From contig NZ_CP012070.1 of assembly GCF_001189535.1 (NCBI RefSeq), forward strand, positions 434,001 through 498,000: 64,000 nt of DNA, in the 5' to 3' direction. The position numbers and the translations under genes were made by a program. The notes beneath the pieces are model-generated. The model had not been told where the DNA came from. It made no database searches and saw nothing but the letters and a program-made list of their open reading frames with translations. Positions 62,308 through 64,000 of the stretch are shown here, piece after piece; the first letter of the stretch is position 1; every line of letters begins with the position of its first letter. The DNA is from Arsenicicoccus sp. oral taxon 190 (GTDB lineage: Bacteria; Actinomycetota; Actinomycetes; Actinomycetales; Dermatophilaceae).

Positions 62308-63909
62308 ATGGTGCAGCCCGACGAGGCAGCGGGCGCCGCTCTCCCCACCGATCCCGCCCGTGCCGTCGAGGAGGCCTGGCAGCTGCGGCACCGGGACGAG
62401 GCGAGGTCGTCCGCCCTGGCCGCGGAGGTGCTCGAGGGCGCCGCCCCGGACCCCCAGCTCGCGCTGCGGGCCCGCGTGGTGCAGGCCGCGGTGGCCTTCA
62501 CCCACCAGGACTACCAGCGGACGCTGGGGCTCGCCCGCGACGCGCTGCCGCAGATCCGCGACGACCGGTGGTTGGGACGTCTGCTGCTCGTCCTCGCCAA
62601 CGTCAGCGCCGAGATCGGCGAGCCGGTCCGGGCCACCGGCTTCTTCAACGAGGCGATCCAGGTGGCCCGCCGGGTCGGGGACCGTCAGCTCGTGGCCCAG
62701 TGCCTGCTCAACGCCGCCCTCGACCACGTCGACCCCGGCGACCAGATCCGCGACTTCCGCGAGGCCCTGGCCATCTTCACGCAGATCGGTGACGACGAGG
62801 GGCAGGCTTACGCCCACCTGGACCTGGCGCACGCCCTCGCGGCGCAGATGCGCCACCACGAGGCCACGACCGCGGCGCGCCGGGCCGGCGACGCCGCGGT
62901 CCGCGCCGGCACCGAGGACGTGCGGGCCCACGCCCGGGTGATGGAGGCGCTCGGCTCGGCCCGGCTCGGGCACCGGTTGCATGCCGAGGTGCTCGCCGGG
63001 GAGGTGGTCGCCCAGCTGCAGGGAGCCCGGGACCCGCTCGTCGTCGACGTGTCCATCGAGCTCGCCCGGGTCTGGTCCGCGCTCGCCGCCCCCGACCGGG
63101 TCGTCGAGCTGCTCGAACCCCTCACCAGCGCCCCCCTCAGCGGACGCCAGGCGATCGCGCTCACCGACCTGCTCTCGGAGGGCTACGCGGCGCGCGGCGA
63201 CCACGAGTCGGCGTACTGGACGCTGCGGTCCCACGTGGACACCAAGGACCACCACGAGGACTCCATGGCGCAGCGGCGCGCCGCGGCGCTCGTGGTGCTG
63301 CATCACGTCCAGACCGTCGAGGAGGAGGCTGCCCTCGCCCGCGAGCGCGAGCAGCTGCTCGTCGCCGAGGTCAGCGAGCTGCGGTCCGAGCACCGCGCGG
63401 TCCAGGAGATCTCCATCCGGGACGAGCTCACCGGGCTGCACAACCGGCGCCTGCTCAACGACCGGCTCCGCCGCGACCTCGGCGAGGCGGGCGCCAGCCA
63501 CCCCGTCAGCCTGCTGCTGCTCGACCTCGACCACTTCAAGGCCGTCAACGACTGCCACGGCCACCTCGTCGGCGACCAGGTGCTGCACGAGCTCGGCCGG
63601 ATCCTGCGCACCGAGGTCCGCTCCAGCGACGTGGCGGCTCGCTTCGGGGGCGAGGAGCTGGCGGTGCTGCAGCCCGCCACGGACCTGACGGCCGCGACCG
63701 GCCTCGCGGAGCGGCTGCGGGTCCGGATCCGGGAGGTGGACTGGCGGGCGGTTCTCGGCATACGGCTGCAGGTGACGGTGAGCATCGGCGTCGCGACCTC
63801 CCGCGGCGGCGACGCTCCTCGGGACCTGCTGCGCCGCGCCGACAGTGCGCTGTATGCCGCCAAGGCCGCCGGCCGCGACCGTGTCGTCGCGAGCCCGGAC
63901 GCCGGCTGA
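62308..63909 (+). CDS. Diguanylate cyclase with TPR-like N-terminal domain
   Basis: The 533-aa protein has about 330 residues of helical TPR-type repeats (LANVSAEIGEPVRATGFFNEA, LDLAHALAAQ), a coiled-coil linker (EEAALAREREQLLVAEVSEL), and a GGDEF domain with RDELTGLHNRRLLNDRL, LDLDHFKAVND and the active site FGGEEL. RSSD five residues before the active site is an inhibitory c-di-GMP site. No membrane segment is seen, so it senses a cytosolic signal. The ATG is preceded by a GGAG-type site. Confidence 0.93.
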   Translation: MVQPDEAAGAALPTDPARAVEEAWQLRHRDEARSSALAAEVLEGAAPDPQLALRARVVQAAVAFTHQDYQRTLGLARDALPQIRDDRWLGRLLLVLANVSAEIGEPVRATGFFNEAIQVARRVGDRQLVAQCLLNAALDHVDPGDQIRDFREALAIFTQIGDDEGQAYAHLDLAHALAAQMRHHEATTAARRAGDAAVRAGTEDVRAHARVMEALGSARLGHRLHAEVLAGEVVAQLQGARDPLVVDVSIELARVWSALAAPDRVVELLEPLTSAPLSGRQAIALTDLLSEGYAARGDHESAYWTLRSHVDTKDHHEDSMAQRRAAALVVLHHVQTVEEEAALAREREQLLVAEVSELRSEHRAVQEISIRDELTGLHNRRLLNDRLRRDLGEAGASHPVSLLLLDLDHFKAVNDCHGHLVGDQVLHELGRILRTEVRSSDVAARFGGEELAVLQPATDLTAATGLAERLRVRIREVDWRAVLGIRLQVTVSIGVATSRGGDAPRDLLRRADSALYAAKAAGRDRVVASPDAG

Positions 63910-63971
63910 GGGAGGCGCGCTAAGCCCACCCCGCCGGGCCCCGTCGCCGGTCGGTGCGGCAGGATTGAGAC

Positions 63972-64000
63972 GTGGACACACAGCAGCGACAGATCGGCGT
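63972..64000 (+). CDS. Possible gene start, cut by window edge
   Basis: A GTG at 63972 opens MDTQQRQIG and runs to the last base. The context AGGATTGAGAC before it could be a leaderless promoter but is weaker than the others. Nothing can be said about function. Confidence 0.25.

Overview
The window is GC-rich (around 70 %) chromosomal DNA from a Gram-positive actinobacterium. Gene content and gene pairs resemble Micrococcales, perhaps Intrasporangiaceae; that placement is an inference from gene style and was not tested by any search. Supporting signs are many GTG/TTG starts, many starts that look leaderless (a TAnnnT box 6-7 nt before the start codon), actinobacterial pairs such as GH65 with a beta-phosphoglucomutase (compare Rv3400-Rv3401 of Mycobacterium tuberculosis) and fadA2-fabG4-htdX (compare Rv0241c-Rv0243), a PBP lipoprotein and a DasR-like GlcNAc regulator. 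No rRNA, tRNA, CRISPR array, transposase or phage gene was seen.

Layout: 1-2 kb holds a cut NUDIX gene, a DUF4334 protein and a Xi-class glutathione transferase-like protein. 2-5 kb holds a single-subunit quinol nitric oxide reductase. 4.9-8.2 kb holds a NUDIX protein with a repeat-built tail, coupled to the helicase HrpB. 8.2-12 kb holds small membrane proteins, an unknown zinc-ribbon protein, and a damaged DUF998/MFS pair meeting head to head. 12-16.5 kb is sugar metabolism (ROK kinase, beta-PGM, GH65). 16.5-19 kb holds a flavin reductase and a PadR module. 19-23.5 kb is a lipid operon with a divergent TetR gene. 23.5-25.8 kb is a tight alkylation-repair operon in which an ECF-like sigma factor lies between two O6-alkylguanine transferases and is followed by a 3-methyladenine glycosylase. 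26-31 kb holds an acyl-CoA synthetase behind a damaged PEP-utilising / phenol-hydroxylase-like locus. 31-38 kb holds glutamate dehydrogenase, a secreted GDPD, an AbiEi-like gene bracketed by two 47-bp hairpins, an MFS exporter and a sodium symporter. 38-44 kb is a complete divergent GlcNAc locus. 44-54.5 kb holds a secreted subtilase, a FabH-like enzyme, DUF364, a PBP lipoprotein, aminopeptidase N and a GNAT protein. 54.5-64 kb holds a thioesterase, an aminotransferase with a 2-hydroxyacid dehydrogenase, an MBL hydrolase, a run of decayed genes including a broken VapBC pair, glycerate kinase and a diguanylate cyclase.

Three features cut across the gene map. Two related arrays of about 19-bp units (GTCT-type units, then AGAC-type units) lie in two convergent intergenic gaps 23.5 kb apart. 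The heptamer GTATGCC/GGCATAC is strongly over-represented in coding and non-coding DNA. Damage (frameshifts, truncations, fusions) falls almost only in dispensable genes while housekeeping genes stay open. That pattern suggests real decay, although assembly error at the two fusion points cannot be excluded from sequence alone.
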